Below are positions 11,811 to 23,406 of a stretch of DNA of 64,000 nucleotides, one piece after another (the stretch's first letter is position 1; every line of letters begins with the position of its first letter). Origin of the DNA: Pelobates cultripes (lineage: Eukaryota > Chordata > Amphibia > Anura > Pelobatidae); NCBI GenBank assembly GCA_933207985.1, contig OW240912.1, positions 228,148,440 through 228,212,439 on the forward strand, read 5' to 3'. The notes under the pieces are model-generated. The model ran no database searches. It worked only from the letters and a program-made list of their open reading frames with translations, and was not told the DNA's origin. Both the position numbers and the translations under genes were made by a program.

Positions 11811-12170
11811 TCAGTAGTGTGTGTGGCCTCCACGTGCCTGTATGACCTCCCTACAACGCCTGTGCATGCTCCTGATGAGGTGGTGGATGGTCTCCTGAGG
11901 GATCTTCTTCCAGACCTGGACTAAAGCATCTGCCAACTCCTGGAAAGTCTGTGGTGCAACATGACGTTGGTGGATGGAGCGAGACATGATGTCCCAGATG
12001 TGCTCAATTGGATTCAGGTCTGGGGAACAGACGAGCAAGTCCATAGCATCAATGCCTTCGTCTTGCAGGAACTGCTGACACACTCCAGCCACATGAGGTC
12101 TAGCATTGTCTTGCATTAGGAAGAACCCAGGGCCAACCGCACCAGCGTATTGTTTTACAAGGGGTCTGAG
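11811..12170 (-). pseudogene. Tc1 transposase C-terminal fragment
   Basis: The conceptual product carries the second catalytic block (QDNARPHVAG) and the third ([12 protein letters not shown]), ending RGGHTHY at a stop near 11811. These are the second and third acidic residues of the DDE transposase. The first catalytic Asp and the DNA-binding domain are not contiguous; the N-terminal helix-turn-helix reappears at 13158-13245. The open frame extends to 12212, but its first residues come from the inserted repeat. The element is dead because the middle of the gene is missing. Confidence 0.85.
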
Positions 12171-13157
12171 GCAGTGGTGTATCCTGGTTTTGTGCTGCCC
12201 TAGGCAGGACAAAACTCAGGCGCCCCTCTCGCCCCCCCCACGCCATTCCCACCCAACCCTTCCCCCACCTTCTAAATACACACACATTCGCTGACAGATA
12301 TGCATACACTAGCTAACAGACAAACACACACTAACTAGCAGACACACACTCACTAACAGACACACACACTCACAGGCAAACACACTCACACTAACACACA
12401 CAGTCACACACACACACACAGTCACACACACACTAACAGACACACACACACTAACAGACACACACACACTAACAGACACACACTCACTCACTAACAGACA
12501 CACACACACACTAACAGACACACACTAACAGGCACACACACACTAACAGACACATACACACACTAACAGACACACTCACACTCACTAACAGACACACTCA
12601 CTAACAGACACACTCAATGACACACACACTAACAGACACACACACACTAACAGACACACACACACACTAACAGACACTAACAGACACACGCACACTAACA
12701 GACACACACTAACAGACACACACACACACTAACAGATACACTCACTAACAGACACAAACACACTCACTAACAGACACACACACACACACTTACAGACACA
12801 CTCACACTCACTAACAGACACACACACACTAACAGACACACTCACACTCACTAACAGACACACACACACATTAACAGACACACACACTAACAGATACCAA
12901 CAGACATACACACACAATCACTCACATTAACACATTTTTTTATTTAAACCCCCCCCCCTGCCTCCTTACCTTTGGGAATGCTGGGGTGGGGGTGTCCCTC
13001 TCTCCCTCCCTCCCTCCCTGGGGGTCCAGTGGCTGCTGGGCGGGCGGCGCTGGCGGGCGGCTGGCGAGGGAGCACTTCCTCTGAGCTGTGTGCTCAGCTC
13101 CCTCGCGCGCTGCACAGTGAGGCTGGGAGCCGGAATATGACGTCCTACGGCCTCCTC
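12165..13157. mobile_element. Repeat inserted in, and replacing the middle of, the Tc1 transposase
   Basis: The left edge begins near CAGTGGTGTATCCTGGTTTT and the right edge lies near TATGACGTCC. Between them are a C-rich head, a 630-bp CA-type minisatellite (12300-12935), a poly-C tract, and a GC-rich hairpin where GCGAGGGAGC pairs with GCTCCCTCGC (about 13063-13112). About 0.5 kb of transposase sequence expected between the flanks is absent. This is therefore not a simple clean insertion. Confidence 0.6.
12300..12935. repeat. (ACACACTAACAGAC)n minisatellite
   Basis: Tandem, slightly irregular units of 14-24 bp built from ACACACAC and CTAACAGA. The Val/Cys/Ser-rich open frames on the minus strand here are artefacts of the repeat. 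Confidence 0.9.
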
Positions 13158-13245
13158 CACGTCTCCTGATGTACTGGCCTGTCTCCTGGTAGCGCCTACA
13201 TGCTCTGGACACTACGCTGACAGACACAGCAAACCTTCTTGCCAC
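13158..13245 (-). pseudogene. Tc1 transposase N-terminal fragment (HTH)
   Basis: The residues [20 protein letters not shown] and the following RRRGGGRR tract match the paired-like helix-turn-helix and GRPR-type hinge of this Tc1 family. The frame then enters the foreign repeat at about 13157 and loses homology. It belongs with the C-terminal fragment at 11811-12170. Confidence 0.75.
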
Positions 13246-13644
13246 AGCTCACATTAATGTGCCATCCTGGATGAGCTGCACTACCTGAGCCACTTATGTG
13301 GGTTGTAGACTCCGTCTCATGCTACCACTAGAGTGAAAGCACCGCCAGCATTCAAAAGTGACCAAAACATCAGCCAGCAAGCATAGGAACTGAGAAGTGG
13401 TTTGTTGTCACCACCTGCAGAACCACTCCTTTATTGGGGGGTGTCTTGCTAATTGCCTATAATTTCCACCTGTTGTCTATCCCATTTGCACAACAGCATG
13501 TGAAATTGATTGTCACTCAGTGTTGCTTCCTAAGTGGACAGTGTGATTTCACAGAAGTGTGATTGACTTGGAGTTACATTGTGTTGTTTGTGTTCCCTTT
13601 ATTTTTTTGAGCAGTGTATTTATGCATATAGATATATATTATTT

Positions 13645-13705
13645 AGTTCTAAGTGTATTTTGATATCAATATATATATATATTGATATCAAAATACAGTT
13701 AGAAC
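13645..13705. repeat. AT-rich perfect hairpin
   Basis: GTTCTAA...GTATTTTGATATCAATAT mirrors ATATTGATATCAAAATAC...TTAGAAC around 13674. A related hairpin (GTATTTTGATATAATATA) lies at 37469-37506, followed by the same ACAGTTAGAA sequence. Both copies are therefore members of one fold-back MITE family. Confidence 0.7.
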
Positions 13706-15329
13706 AAAATTACACACACATATATATATATATATATTTGCAATTTATTATTTTTTTATTTTTCATTATAATGTAATTATATATTTATTTTATAGTATAT
13801 ATAAATATAATCATAATTATATATATATTTAAATAACATAATTCTAAAATATGCTTAGACTGTGTGTATGTTTATGTATGTGTATGTGTATATATATATA
13901 CTTAGATCATATACATAATATATATATGATCTAAGTATATATTATTTTATTTGACACTGTTTTTAACATTGATTTAACTTTATTACAGGCAGCACTGCTA
14001 TGGATGGCTATTCTGTTTATGTGATCATGAGGTCCTCGCAAGGACGGACCTCACGATCACATGGCCCAGGAGGGCCGGATCAGATGCAGGGTGACTGCCT
14101 GGGGTTTAAAGCCGGGTCCCCAAGGACGGCATCGCATGCCCACCGTCCATAAGGGCTTAACTGCGCAGGCCAGGAATACCTTGAGCTGTGTCAAAACAAA
14201 AGAAACAACAACAGCACCCACAATAAACATGCAGACACACTTGCAGATCTTGGGAGGGCAGGTGGGAAAAGTTAGGCTCACTACACTTCTGCCAGGAAAC
14301 TGGTGAGTTCCCTCCCTCTTCACTCCTTTTTGTCATGTCTCTAGGTTGGAGCAATCAGTGGCATCACTAGGGTTGGGGTCACCCAGTGCAGTAACTCATG
14401 GTGTACCCCAACCCCCTCCATGTCCCTTAGTGAACCCCTCCCCTCCCTCCCATGTCACTTTGTAACAAGGCTAATTTAGAAAAGTGTTAATTTCTATTAA
14501 AATAAAACTTCTCAGCAAGCTAAAGTGCTTTAGGGGTCTGGAATTTTTCCTTGAAATAGGAGAAAACAAACAAACAAACAAACAAACAAACAAATTATGA
14601 GATAAACCAGTTGTAGAAATCAGTATATATTAATCCATTGAGTAATTCACATATCTCTCTGATGTCATTTGTATTCCATGGATGAATCAATGTTGCTTCA
14701 GGTCATTTGAACTGACCTTCCATTCCAGATGGAGCCAACTTTTGTAACGGGTTATAAATTCACTTCACGGCTTTCACGTACTCATCTGTTTCAGGTTGTG
14801 CTGTATGCTGTTTATTATGATATTTGTCTGACACAAAACACTGTCACAATCATCTACAAAATACTACATCATTCGTCCATTCTCACAACTTTCCTGTAAA
14901 TATAGAGGTTTATCATATATTTTTCAGACATCTCCCGCAGAAATAAGAAACACTGTATAAGTGCTAGAAACAAAAGCAGATTTGTTAAAAACACATACTG
15001 GCATGTACAAATACTGAATCAAACACAATCTGTTTGACATGAATTAAAACACTAAAAACATTCCCCCCTCTTGATGTTCACGATTTGCTGAAAATCCCCA
15101 GAAGCCATAGAGACCAGGCCATTGAAGAGTTTTCTCAGCCAATACAGGTCCTCTCATTGTTTTCAATTACAGCAATGTGGATATTCAATAATCTCCTACA
15201 CATTAGGTGTTTACAGCATTTTAGTCATTTGTGCAAGAAGTACATGTGGTTCATAAAGCACAAACACACACGCCGCGTATATATATATATATATCTTTAT
15301 CATGGAATCACTAATAGTCTCCATCCCTT
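13706..15329. other. Unassigned interval with small repeats
   Basis: Contains AT-rich palindromes (13890-13945), a GC-richer block at 14030-14160 resembling part of the segment at 48435-48640, and a (CAAA)n microsatellite at about 14564-14594. No gene was recognised. Open frames at 14057-14323 overlap on both strands and lack support. Confidence 0.45.
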
Positions 15330-15775
15330 CTATACCTCTCCCCCATCCATACATCCCTACCCCTCACATCTGTCTTCCCCCATATCCATACCTCCCTAAA
15401 CCTTACATCTATGTCCCCCTATATCCATGCCTCCCAAAACCTTACATCTATGCCCCCTATATCCATGCCTCCCTAAACCTTACATCTATGTCCCCCTATC
15501 CATACCTCCCTATCTATTACATCTATGACCCCTCCATATGCATACCTCCCTACCCCTTACATCTCTCTCCCCCCATATCCATACATCCCTATACCTTACA
15601 TCTATACCTCCCATATCCATACCTCCTTATCCCTTACATCTATGCCCCCCATACCCATACCTCCCTAAACCTTACATCTATACCCATACCTCCCTAAACC
15701 TTACATCTATGCCCCCCATATCCATACCTCCCAACCCCTTACATCTATGCCCCCCTTCCATACCTCCCTACCCTG
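15330..15775. repeat. Pyrimidine-rich minisatellite, 36-39 bp unit
   Basis: About eleven units of the type CTTACATCTATGCCCCCC plus ATATCCATACCTCCCTAAAC. Most units have lengths divisible by three or nearly so, which leaves Pro/Tyr/Ile-rich open frames in several phases (15302-15697, 15538-15825). These frames are not genes. Confidence 0.9.
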
Positions 15776-16759
15776 ATGATCACTGCAGTTCACCAGTGGG
15801 GATCGGGATATCCCCCAGCGGCTAAAAGGGGGTGGGGAGGAACGGGGGGCTCTTGACTTGTAGGCGCCAGGTCAAGGAAGAGGATCGGCCACCTCCACGC
15901 CCTCAACTGGTACCACAGGCCTCAAGAAGGTTAAGCACTTGTCGGGTTCACCAGCTGCAGTTGCATAGGTCCTAACGAATCGGCAGAGCAGTTCTCCGGT
16001 TAATGGAGACGAGTTAGCCAACAAAATAGAGCATCAGTCAAAAAGTCCCATTTGAGTCTACAAAAGTAAATTTTCCAGAGGAGCTGCAGTCAAGCCCCGC
16101 CCCCATCTTTATTATTGTGAGACGGATTACAATAGTCTCATTTAGAGAGGACATAACAAATTACTGCTTGCTAGGCTGTTTTTATTAGTATTTTTTATGT
16201 TTTATTTTGCATTCATTTTGTATATACACTATGTGTATATATTGGGCTTTACTGCAAGTGGTTTTACATGCAGTATTTTTTTAAGGTTTGCTTTATGTAT
16301 TTAAGACACATAGATTTTGATAAAGAATTATTAGCCTGTGTGTTGCACTTCCTCAAAATTTCTATACTTTTTATATTATTCTTGGGAAGTGGAGGGACTT
16401 TCCTTTTAGTTGAGCTGCAACAGGCTATTTATTTTAGAAAATCTTTATTTAATTTTTTTCATTCTCAATATCAAATAGCAATTATATATATAACCAGCTG
16501 CTTATTAACCACTTCAGTGCCAAACTGTTAAAGAAATGTACATGTAGCAATTTAGAGAACAGTGCATTTTCAGCAATTATACAATATCTACAATGCATGG
16601 TTGGTAATGCACAATCTACTCGCAGTCATGAATGCAGGATTTTACAATGTCAAAATTTTACATAAGCAATAGATTAAGTCATGTCATAGTTTTACAGTAG
16701 TGCTCATGTATCAATAATTACAGAGTCAATTAATATCGAGAACAAAGGTGTCCAACAAG

Positions 16760-17040
16760 TACCACAATAAGAGGACATAGTCTTAAATTAGAAGGGCAAA
16801 AGTTTAAAAATAATTTCACAAAGTATACTTTACAGAGAGGGTAGTGGGCGCATGGAATAGCCTTCCAGCTGAAGTGGTAGAGGTTAACACAGTGAGGGAG
16901 TTTAAGCGTGTGTGGGATAGGCACAAGGCTATCCTAGACTTAGGATAAGGCCAGGGACTAATTAAAAGTATTTTGAAAATTGGGCAGACTAGATAGGACA
17001 AATGGTTCTTATCTGCCATCTCATTTTATGTTTCTATGTT
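16760..17040 (+). mobile_element. LINE (CR1/L2-like) 3' fragment
   Basis: The plus strand carries the typical 3' end of an amphibian CR1-like LINE. The frame residues RVVGAWNSLPAEVVEVNTV-like are followed by a tail ending GTTCTTATCTGCC...TTTCTATGTTTC. It is 5'-truncated and decayed. The clade is given from resemblance only. Confidence 0.65.
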
Positions 17041-17379
17041 TCAAATGTGACATTTCGAGAAGGTGCTGAAAGTGTAGCGTTTCAGGTTGCCTACAGAAGA
17101 GTAACAGACAAGCAATGCATGTGGCATACTTTAATATGTAACCATGTAAATCGTTTGGAGGGGTAGCAATGTGTATCACTTTGAATACGTATTGTTGGAG
17201 GTGTGGTTTACATATTCGCTGGTCTCCTGTGTGTGTCGGCAGTGTACACCATACGATGTCAACAGGGCATAGTTCAGTGCCTGTCTTGTTATGTATTTAT
17301 AAAGAAAGTAAGGAGAAATAGAATCCTGAATCCAACAGTCCCGTCTCCCGTCTGTGAGAGCCCGCATGGTTAGCGGGTG

Positions 17380-17960
17380 TAAGTAATGGAGGGGAGCTGG
17401 TGTGCAGAGGAGTTAGGGAAGGCATGTGGAAGGGGGTGGGGGGTAAGAAGAAGGAGGAGTAGGGGGGGAGAAAAGGAGAAAAAAAGGGGGAGGAGGGGGA
17501 AATAGGTAGATAAATTTGTCTAGTATAGAGGTTGTGGTATTAGTTGGCACCCGGCGACTTGCAGTTGTGGCCGCAGGAGTCATCGGACTCCCCAACCCCC
17601 AATAGCAGTGCCTTGATCTCGCCCGCCACCAGGCGCTCCACGCTATGGGCCCCGTGTTCTGTCAAGACATCCTCCCCTGGGCCGAAGTGTCCACTCGGCA
17701 CGTCTGGACATGAAGTCTAACCACGGCATCCATGTCTGTAGGCAGCGTTCTATTGTCCTGCATAGTGAGGCTGTGAATGTCTCCATTCCATACAGGTCTT
17801 CCACCTTGTCCATCCAATTTTGTAGTGTTGGGACATCGGTGGAGCACTACCGAATCGGGATGAAGGATTTTGCAGCATTCAAGAGGTGTCTAGTGAGTGA
17901 GCGTTTTAGGCAGGTAGTGGAAGTTTCGTGTGGTGTAGGAGCATAGGTAAAGGCTGAAGC
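17380..17960 (-). mobile_element. L1/Tx1-like LINE ORF2 C-terminal fragment
   Basis: On the minus strand a broken frame reads NAAKSFIPIR, stop, then TDVPTLQNWMDKVEDLYGME and RTIERCLQTWMPWLDF. That is the usual C-terminal end of L1/Tx1-type ORF2. A pyrimidine-rich 3' untranslated tail follows at 17595-17400. The in-frame TAG and short length show a dead 5'-truncated copy. Confidence 0.65.
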
Positions 17961-19020
17961 AGCAAGTCCGTGTCTAAGATCTCCTTAACAGGCAGTCTAT
18001 TTGATCATTTTAAAGAACAGTGGTTTTCTACACTATTTATATTCATTGCACCCTCCACCCCTTTTTTTCCCTTCTCTTACTCAATAGCTGTCCAGGCTTC
18101 TTTTTAGCCACAGACATCTTGTTCTTATTACTTTAACATTGATATATATATTTTTTTACCTGGGAGGATGTGAGGGTAATTGGCTGCCTGTCTCACCCAC
18201 TGGTTGAAGCTGAAACAAGCAGCCGGATACCACACCAGGCCTCACTGTGAGATCTCCTATATTGTTCTCAGTACAGCAATATATTGGTGTCATTCAAAGA
18301 AGGCTGGATGGTGTGTAAACAAAGAATGAATACATTTATAAAGCACACAGAGAGCCAATGTTTATCACCATTTATTTATTTTTAATACATTGAATTTAAT
18401 ATCTAGAAAATGCCTTAAAAAGAATAGGTTAAATCCAGCCTGGGCACTGGATTATTCCAGATGCTTCTTACAAGTATAGCAGTATCACACATATCCTGCA
18501 ACAAGCAGGAGAAATTTAACATTCATTTAAGTAATTACAGCTCATTTGCTTTACAGTGTGATTTATCTTAGAACTACACCATGCCCACTTCAGTGATTTG
18601 AAGTGGTTATGGTGCCTGCACCCTGTATGTGCAATGGTTTGCTATGAAATGAAGCACATGTGGAGATTAGCCACTCTGCTGCATCATTAGGCATCATTAG
18701 CACGGGGCTGGAGCCTAATATCAATCCTGTGCAATACTATTGTTTGATGCCAGCACACACAGAATGCTGGTGCCAAACAGCCAACATGAAAACATTGGTT
18801 TTTGGTTAGAGTAAACATGTAAATTCATTTTAATGAGGAGCAGTTTAGACTTGTGTAACCTTTGTAATGCTCTTATTTAGTCCACATAAGTCATAGAATA
18901 AATATAGAAGGACTTGTATTGCAATATGACTGATTTGTGATATAGTATTATGATTCCTGTAGATGGTTTAATGAGTGACAGCTAATTTAAATGGATTGAC
19001 AAATGTTTAATCAGCCAGAT
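17961..19020. other. No gene seen
   Basis: AT-rich sequence without recognised exons, RNA genes or clear repeat boundaries. Confidence 0.4.
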
Positions 19021-19130
19021 CCCTGCCCTCTGGGTGTTGCTGAACTACAACTTCAATGTTTCTTTGAATGAATTAGCCAGAGAATCATGGGAGTTGTAGT
19101 TCAGCAACATCTGGAGTGCCAGAGTTTGGA
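19021..19130. mobile_element. Short fold-back MITE
   Basis: TGTTGCTGAACTACAACTTC at the left is the near complement of GAGTTGTAGTTCAGCAACAT at 19090-19112. About 45 bp separates the arms. This palindromic unit is common in frog genomes. It has no coding capacity. Confidence 0.7.
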
Positions 19131-19718
19131 GAACCCTGCTTTAGTTTTTAACATTTTTGCATTCATTAAGGACTAGAGGAAAGATCCACAGGTGCAGAAA
19201 ACCCCCCCCATATATTTGTGTTGTTATATCTTGCTATATATTATCGAACACTTTTCACAATTTTTTAAGAAATGTGTATAGCCAGGCCAGCTGCTGCAGA
19301 GAGCTTTAACATCTGGCTGAACAGACATCTAGATCTGGGAACATATTTTACTTGGTAATGAAAAGCCAAGCTTAAATATAATCACATGTATATAATCACA
19401 TCTACTAAATCTGGATTCGGTCCACGAGCTCTGCTTGATTATAAACAGAAATATGTAGTGATATATTAATGTTAATATATAACAGGAACATACATAAATA
19501 CTAACATATACTTATTTGCCAGTTTGCTAAAGACTTATGTCTATATTTTCCTGTAGATGCTATCTTGCAAATATTTACCTATATTTTTCCATCTCGCGAG
19601 AATCACACACATTCTGCACTTGCTGGATCGGGATGGATTAGGTAATTAACATCAAAATGCCTACCAGTTACTTGGGGCTGGTTAGAGACAGACTTATGTT
19701 TATAATATTATATAAGTC

Positions 19719-19879
19719 ATAAAGGGACACTATAGTCACTAGAACCACTGGTGTCTATGGCTGGGTATCCACAGCGAGACCGGTGCGTGGATGGGGAAAA
19801 ATGTAGTAAAGCTACATTCTCACTGCAATCTGAGGGGGCTGGACACCTAAACAACTACTCCAGCACTGTAGTGTTCCTT
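19719..19879. mobile_element. Short TTAA-type MITE
   Basis: Ends AAAGGGACACTATAGTCAC and TGTAGTGTTCCTTTAA resemble the AGGGACACTATAG terminal repeats of the other TTAA-flanked copies in the window. The left target site has decayed to ATAA. Confidence 0.6.
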
Positions 19880-19884
19880 TAAGG

Positions 19885-21881
19885 AGAACATTGGAAGACA
19901 ATGACATTATCTGCATATGTTGGAACAAAAGAAAACATGAAAGTTTAAGGCCAACATTAATTTTATTGCACAAAATCAGTTTGATCAGAACTTTGCAAAC
20001 CTTAGTCACCAAATCTCAGTTTAAACAATATTTTATGCTTACTGCCTCATCCAGAAGTAGAAAATACTACGCAGTGTGGTTCTACTAAACACAATGCCAG
20101 ACATAAGCAGTTCATTGCGGGATAGCCATCTACACACACCTATGTGCACGGGCTGGCTGCCCTTATTGCCCCCCAAATTTAGATTTATTTCTTTACTTAT
20201 TTTTGTTGTTTATGCCCCTCCGTTCCAACACATGCATTAGCAGTCCCAGTATAAATATGTAATTACTACTAAGGTTATTTAAACTGTTTTCAGCCACTTG
20301 TGTTATATTGCATGCTAATATCTTGTTTTGCACTTAAAATATGTGTGATGATCTCTATTCTCTATTAGAATGCACGTTTAATTGAGCTGCAATAAAGCTT
20401 TTGAAATAATGAAAAATAAGAAAAATAAACAATATTTAATTCAGTTGTCTTTTTTCTGGTCTTAAAATATGGTTGGTTCCTAAATTTGTCTGTCTGGCTT
20501 GTAAATTCTATAAATGTGCCAGCCCCTAGATAAGATTCCATTTCATCTCCATCCTCAAAAAAACAAACAAACAACAAAAATCAACACCTCAACATTCCCT
20601 TTCCCCCCACTCTCTTAAGGAATAGCACAATATGTTTTTTATTGACATACAAGGCAGTCCATATCTCAGTATAACATAATTATTATGTTCTGCTACACAA
20701 ACTATTCATTCAATATTCTTTAAAGTTTTATTTTAATGAAAATCCATAGTGATCAAAGCATTCAGGTGTCTATTCATTAAACACCGAAATCTTGTTTTGC
20801 AAGTTCAACTGACTTAATTTGGCTAAATTCTCTTTCATTCAGCTCTTTTGTATTAACTAATAATTGAATCCTAACGAAATAGATTCCTGTTGTTTAAAAA
20901 AAAAAAAAAAATAATAAAAAAAAATAAAACCAATCAACTTACTTTTGTGACATGTGGGAGATCCACATAGCAGGACAGACACATAGAACTTTGGGTGTTG
21001 AGCTCTGTACATGCCATGACCCATGGGAGCTGTTACTGCAGGTAGAGAACCTTGCAGAGCAGTGGGGAGATGATGGCTGCACCTCCTTTCCATCATAAAT
21101 AGGTATTACTGCTCAGCCTGTGACCATTTCAGGCACTGTTGGTAGTATTTGGGGGACCCTCTAGTTATACAGCAGTGTAGAAACACTAATACGCATAATT
21201 AAACATACTGTGCAGCTTTGCCTGCAATGTGATACGTTGCTTTTTGTAATCATTTGGCAGCATGGTGGCTCCAATCACACCATGACTATATTAGCTACAG
21301 TATTCTTATGGCAACCATGAGTGACTGCATTTAATACTTGATGCCATGACGGTGAATCTTACTCCTTCTATACATGCAATGTCCCTGGTCTCTATCAAGG
21401 CAAGTGAAACAACAAAAGGAAAGCAATTTGATTGTTTGTGAGGAGCCAAATTAGCCATGTTATAGACAGTTGAACTGCAGCCAAGTCAAAGTACAAGTTC
21501 GATTGAAATAAGCAAATCTTTCTTTCATGTACAGACATACAGAACTGAGACAACCATGCGCCCATTGGGTTCCTTTTCGGCGCTTAATGAATAGACCCCT
21601 TCAGCATTGTAAATAACATTTTCAGTTTGCATAATCTTAAAAGGAATAAGGACTGCAAATCAAAATACGAGCCACCTGTTTGTGCACTTTTTTGGCATAC
21701 TCCCCCAATTTTTTTTTTTATATGAGCTAAGTGCTGTAGAAGCACTCTTAGTGGCTCAATGGCAATATTTTTACTGTACTGTCCTTCTGGGACTGTTGGG
21801 AATTATGATTTTGGTTAAAAATAAAATAAAAAAAATTAACTTGTGACACAAGCCACATGGTGTAATACAAGAAAAGGAACA
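19885..21881. other. No gene seen
   Basis: AT-rich sequence with an A-rich tract at 20895-20928. Overlapping short open frames on both strands (19812-20088, 20365-20577, 20857-21096) have no recognisable family or splice context. Confidence 0.4.
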
Positions 21882-21885
21882 TTAA

Positions 21886-22340
21886 AGGACCACTCTAGGC
21901 ACCCAGACCACTTCAGCTTAATGAAGTGGTCTGGGTGCCAGGTCCAGCTAGGGTTAACCCATTTTTTCATAAACATAGCAGTTTCAGAGAAACTGCTATG
22001 TTTATGAATGGTTTAAGCCTTCACCTATTTCCTCTAGCGGCTGTCTCATTGACAGCCGCTAGAGGCGCTTGCGTGCTTCTCACTGTGATTTTCACAGCTT
22101 TCCTATGTGACCGGCTGAATGCGCGCGCAGCTCTTGCCGCGCGTGCGCATTCAGCTGACGGGGAGGAGAAGAGGAGGATCGGAGGAGGAGAGCTCTCCGC
22201 CCAGCGCTGGTAAAAGGTAAGTTTTAACCCCTTTCCACCTTCAAGAGCCGGGCGAGAGGGGGACTCTGAGGGTGGGGGCACCCTCAGGGCACTATAGTGC
22301 CAGGAAAATGAGTATGTTTTCCTGGCACTATAGCGGTCCT
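21886..22340. mobile_element. TTAA-flanked piggyBac-like MITE with subterminal hairpin
   Basis: Ends AGGACCACTCTAGGC and CACTATAGCGGTCCT lie between TTAA at 21882-21885 and TTAA at 22341-22344. Just inside the left end, 21898-21939 is a perfect 19-bp stem (GGCACCCAGACCACTTCA and its complement). TTAA target duplication is the mark of piggyBac-type transposition. No transposase is present. The 155-codon minus-strand frame at 22021-22488 runs out of the element and is not a gene. Confidence 0.8.
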
Positions 22341-22607
22341 TTAAACATAAACAATGGAACTTTTTCACCAGGGTTGCATTGCAGACCCATGTAGGCCATG
22401 AAGGAATAAACAACCTCTGGCACATTACATCCCTAATGATGCTAAGCCAAATGTAGCACACAGCCGGATCTTGTCTACTGCTAATCATGACAGATAGGGC
22501 AATCTATTAAACCCCCAAAAATGGTCTTTGTCAGAATAAACATAGAAAAAAAAAAACACAATTACAAATGAAAATATTTTGAAATTAATGGAGGAAACTC
22601 TTATTCC

Positions 22608-22745
22608 TTATTGGTTGTCTTCCTCAACCATGTCTGACTGATCAGCCATTTCTGTGTCTGGGTCTCCAGGAAGTATGCAGGTCACATGTTGGATCAGCTG
22701 CTCAATTTGTTCCTCTGTCAGTCTTTCTTCACTTTCCTCCACCAT
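22608..22745 (-). CDS. CRCP: CRCP (RPC9) last coding exon
   Basis: This is the final coding exon of the RNA polymerase III subunit RPC9, also called CGRP-receptor component protein. RPC9 is an Rpb4-like protein that pairs with RPC8 to form the stalk of Pol III. The minus-strand exon follows a CTTCAACAG acceptor and reads MVEESEERLTEEQIEQLIQ, then an acidic tail ending MVEEDNQ and a TAA stop at 22610-22608. The first half is almost the same as human CRCP; the acidic tail diverges, as is usual for this protein. Its phase (0) matches the upstream exon at 34350-34407. The exon is 138 nt including the stop. I did not find a clear minus-strand AATAAA close downstream, so the 3' UTR end is open. Confidence 0.93.
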   Translation of the reverse strand: MVEESEERLTEEQIEQLIQHVTCILPGDPDTEMADQSDMVEEDNQ

Positions 22746-23024
22746 CTGTTGAAGGAGATAAGATTGGCAAACAGTAAATTCATAGCAACATGTGCACACA
22801 ACAGCCTACTATTATTTTCACTATAACGTTTACTTACACAACTGATTTGTAAAGCTATACAGTCTACACAAGAAATGTATGTAACCCCTTAAAGGGACAC
22901 TCTAATCAACAAAAAGAACTTTAGGTTAATAAAGTAATTTCAGTGTTACATCATGTTATTGCAGTCATACTGCTCAATTCTTTGCCATTTAGGAGTTAGA
23001 TCATTTGTGTTTCTGTTCAGACTA

Positions 23025-23128
23025 GGTTTTTGCCTTATTTTGCATCAACAGCAAAAACATATGTGAAGAAGGCTGAACTTGATAGACGCAAGTCTCTTTT
23101 CAGCTATGTAACTACGTAACTATGTTTA
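23025..23128 (+). mobile_element. CR1-like LINE 3' tail
   Basis: Contains GGCTGAACTTGATAGACGCAAG and ends in CTATGTAACTACGTAACTATG. It is the same tail as the minus-strand copy at 5855-6310, here in plus orientation and only about 100 bp long. Confidence 0.7.
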
Positions 23129-23325
23129 TGTGGGCCTCCCCTGGCTGTGACTCACAAAGTTTCAATGAAAAAAGAAAATTAGTTTAATGTTCAATTAGAT
23201 CTAACACAGTGTGTTTACTTTAGAACACTGTATCGCCTACTCTGTTATTTGGACTTAATTACACACAGGAGGCTGTTGCAGGCTCTACCAAGCTATTAAC
23301 AGTGATGGAGAAGAGAAATTCTCAA

Positions 23326-23406
23326 TTAACCCCTTAAGGACACATGACATGTGTGACATGTCATGATTCCCTTTTATTCCAGAAGTTTGGTCCTTAAGGG
23401 GTTAAA
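23326..23406. mobile_element. 80-bp MITE, copy 1
   Basis: Starts TAACCCCTTAAGGACACATG and ends GGTCCTTAAGGGGTTA, with ACATGTGTGACATGT inside. It is nearly identical to 51060-51138. Terminal repeats CCCCTTAAGGAC and GTCCTTAAGGGG are visible. Confidence 0.75.

Larger units (their letters stand above)
11552..13616 (-). mobile_element. Tc1-like transposon interrupted by another repeat
   Basis: Terminal inverted repeats start CACTGCTCAAAAAAATAAAG at the left and end in its complement at the right. Both are flanked by TA (11550-11551, 13617-13618). On the minus strand, transposase fragments read from the right end inward. They are separated by about 1 kb of unrelated repeat (12165-13157) that has replaced the middle of the gene. 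The element cannot encode an active transposase. Confidence 0.9.

Noticed and set aside
12309..12521. Val/Cys/Ser-rich open frames in the CA-type minisatellite (also 12729-12917)
   Set aside because: Pure repeat translation with no unique sequence.
15302..15825. Pro/Tyr/Ile-rich open frames of 131 and 95 codons
   Set aside because: Produced by a 36-39 bp minisatellite, and open in more than one phase.
22021..22488. 155-codon minus-strand frame next to the CRCP last exon
   Set aside because: Mostly a TTAA MITE; no homology and not joined to CRCP splice sites.
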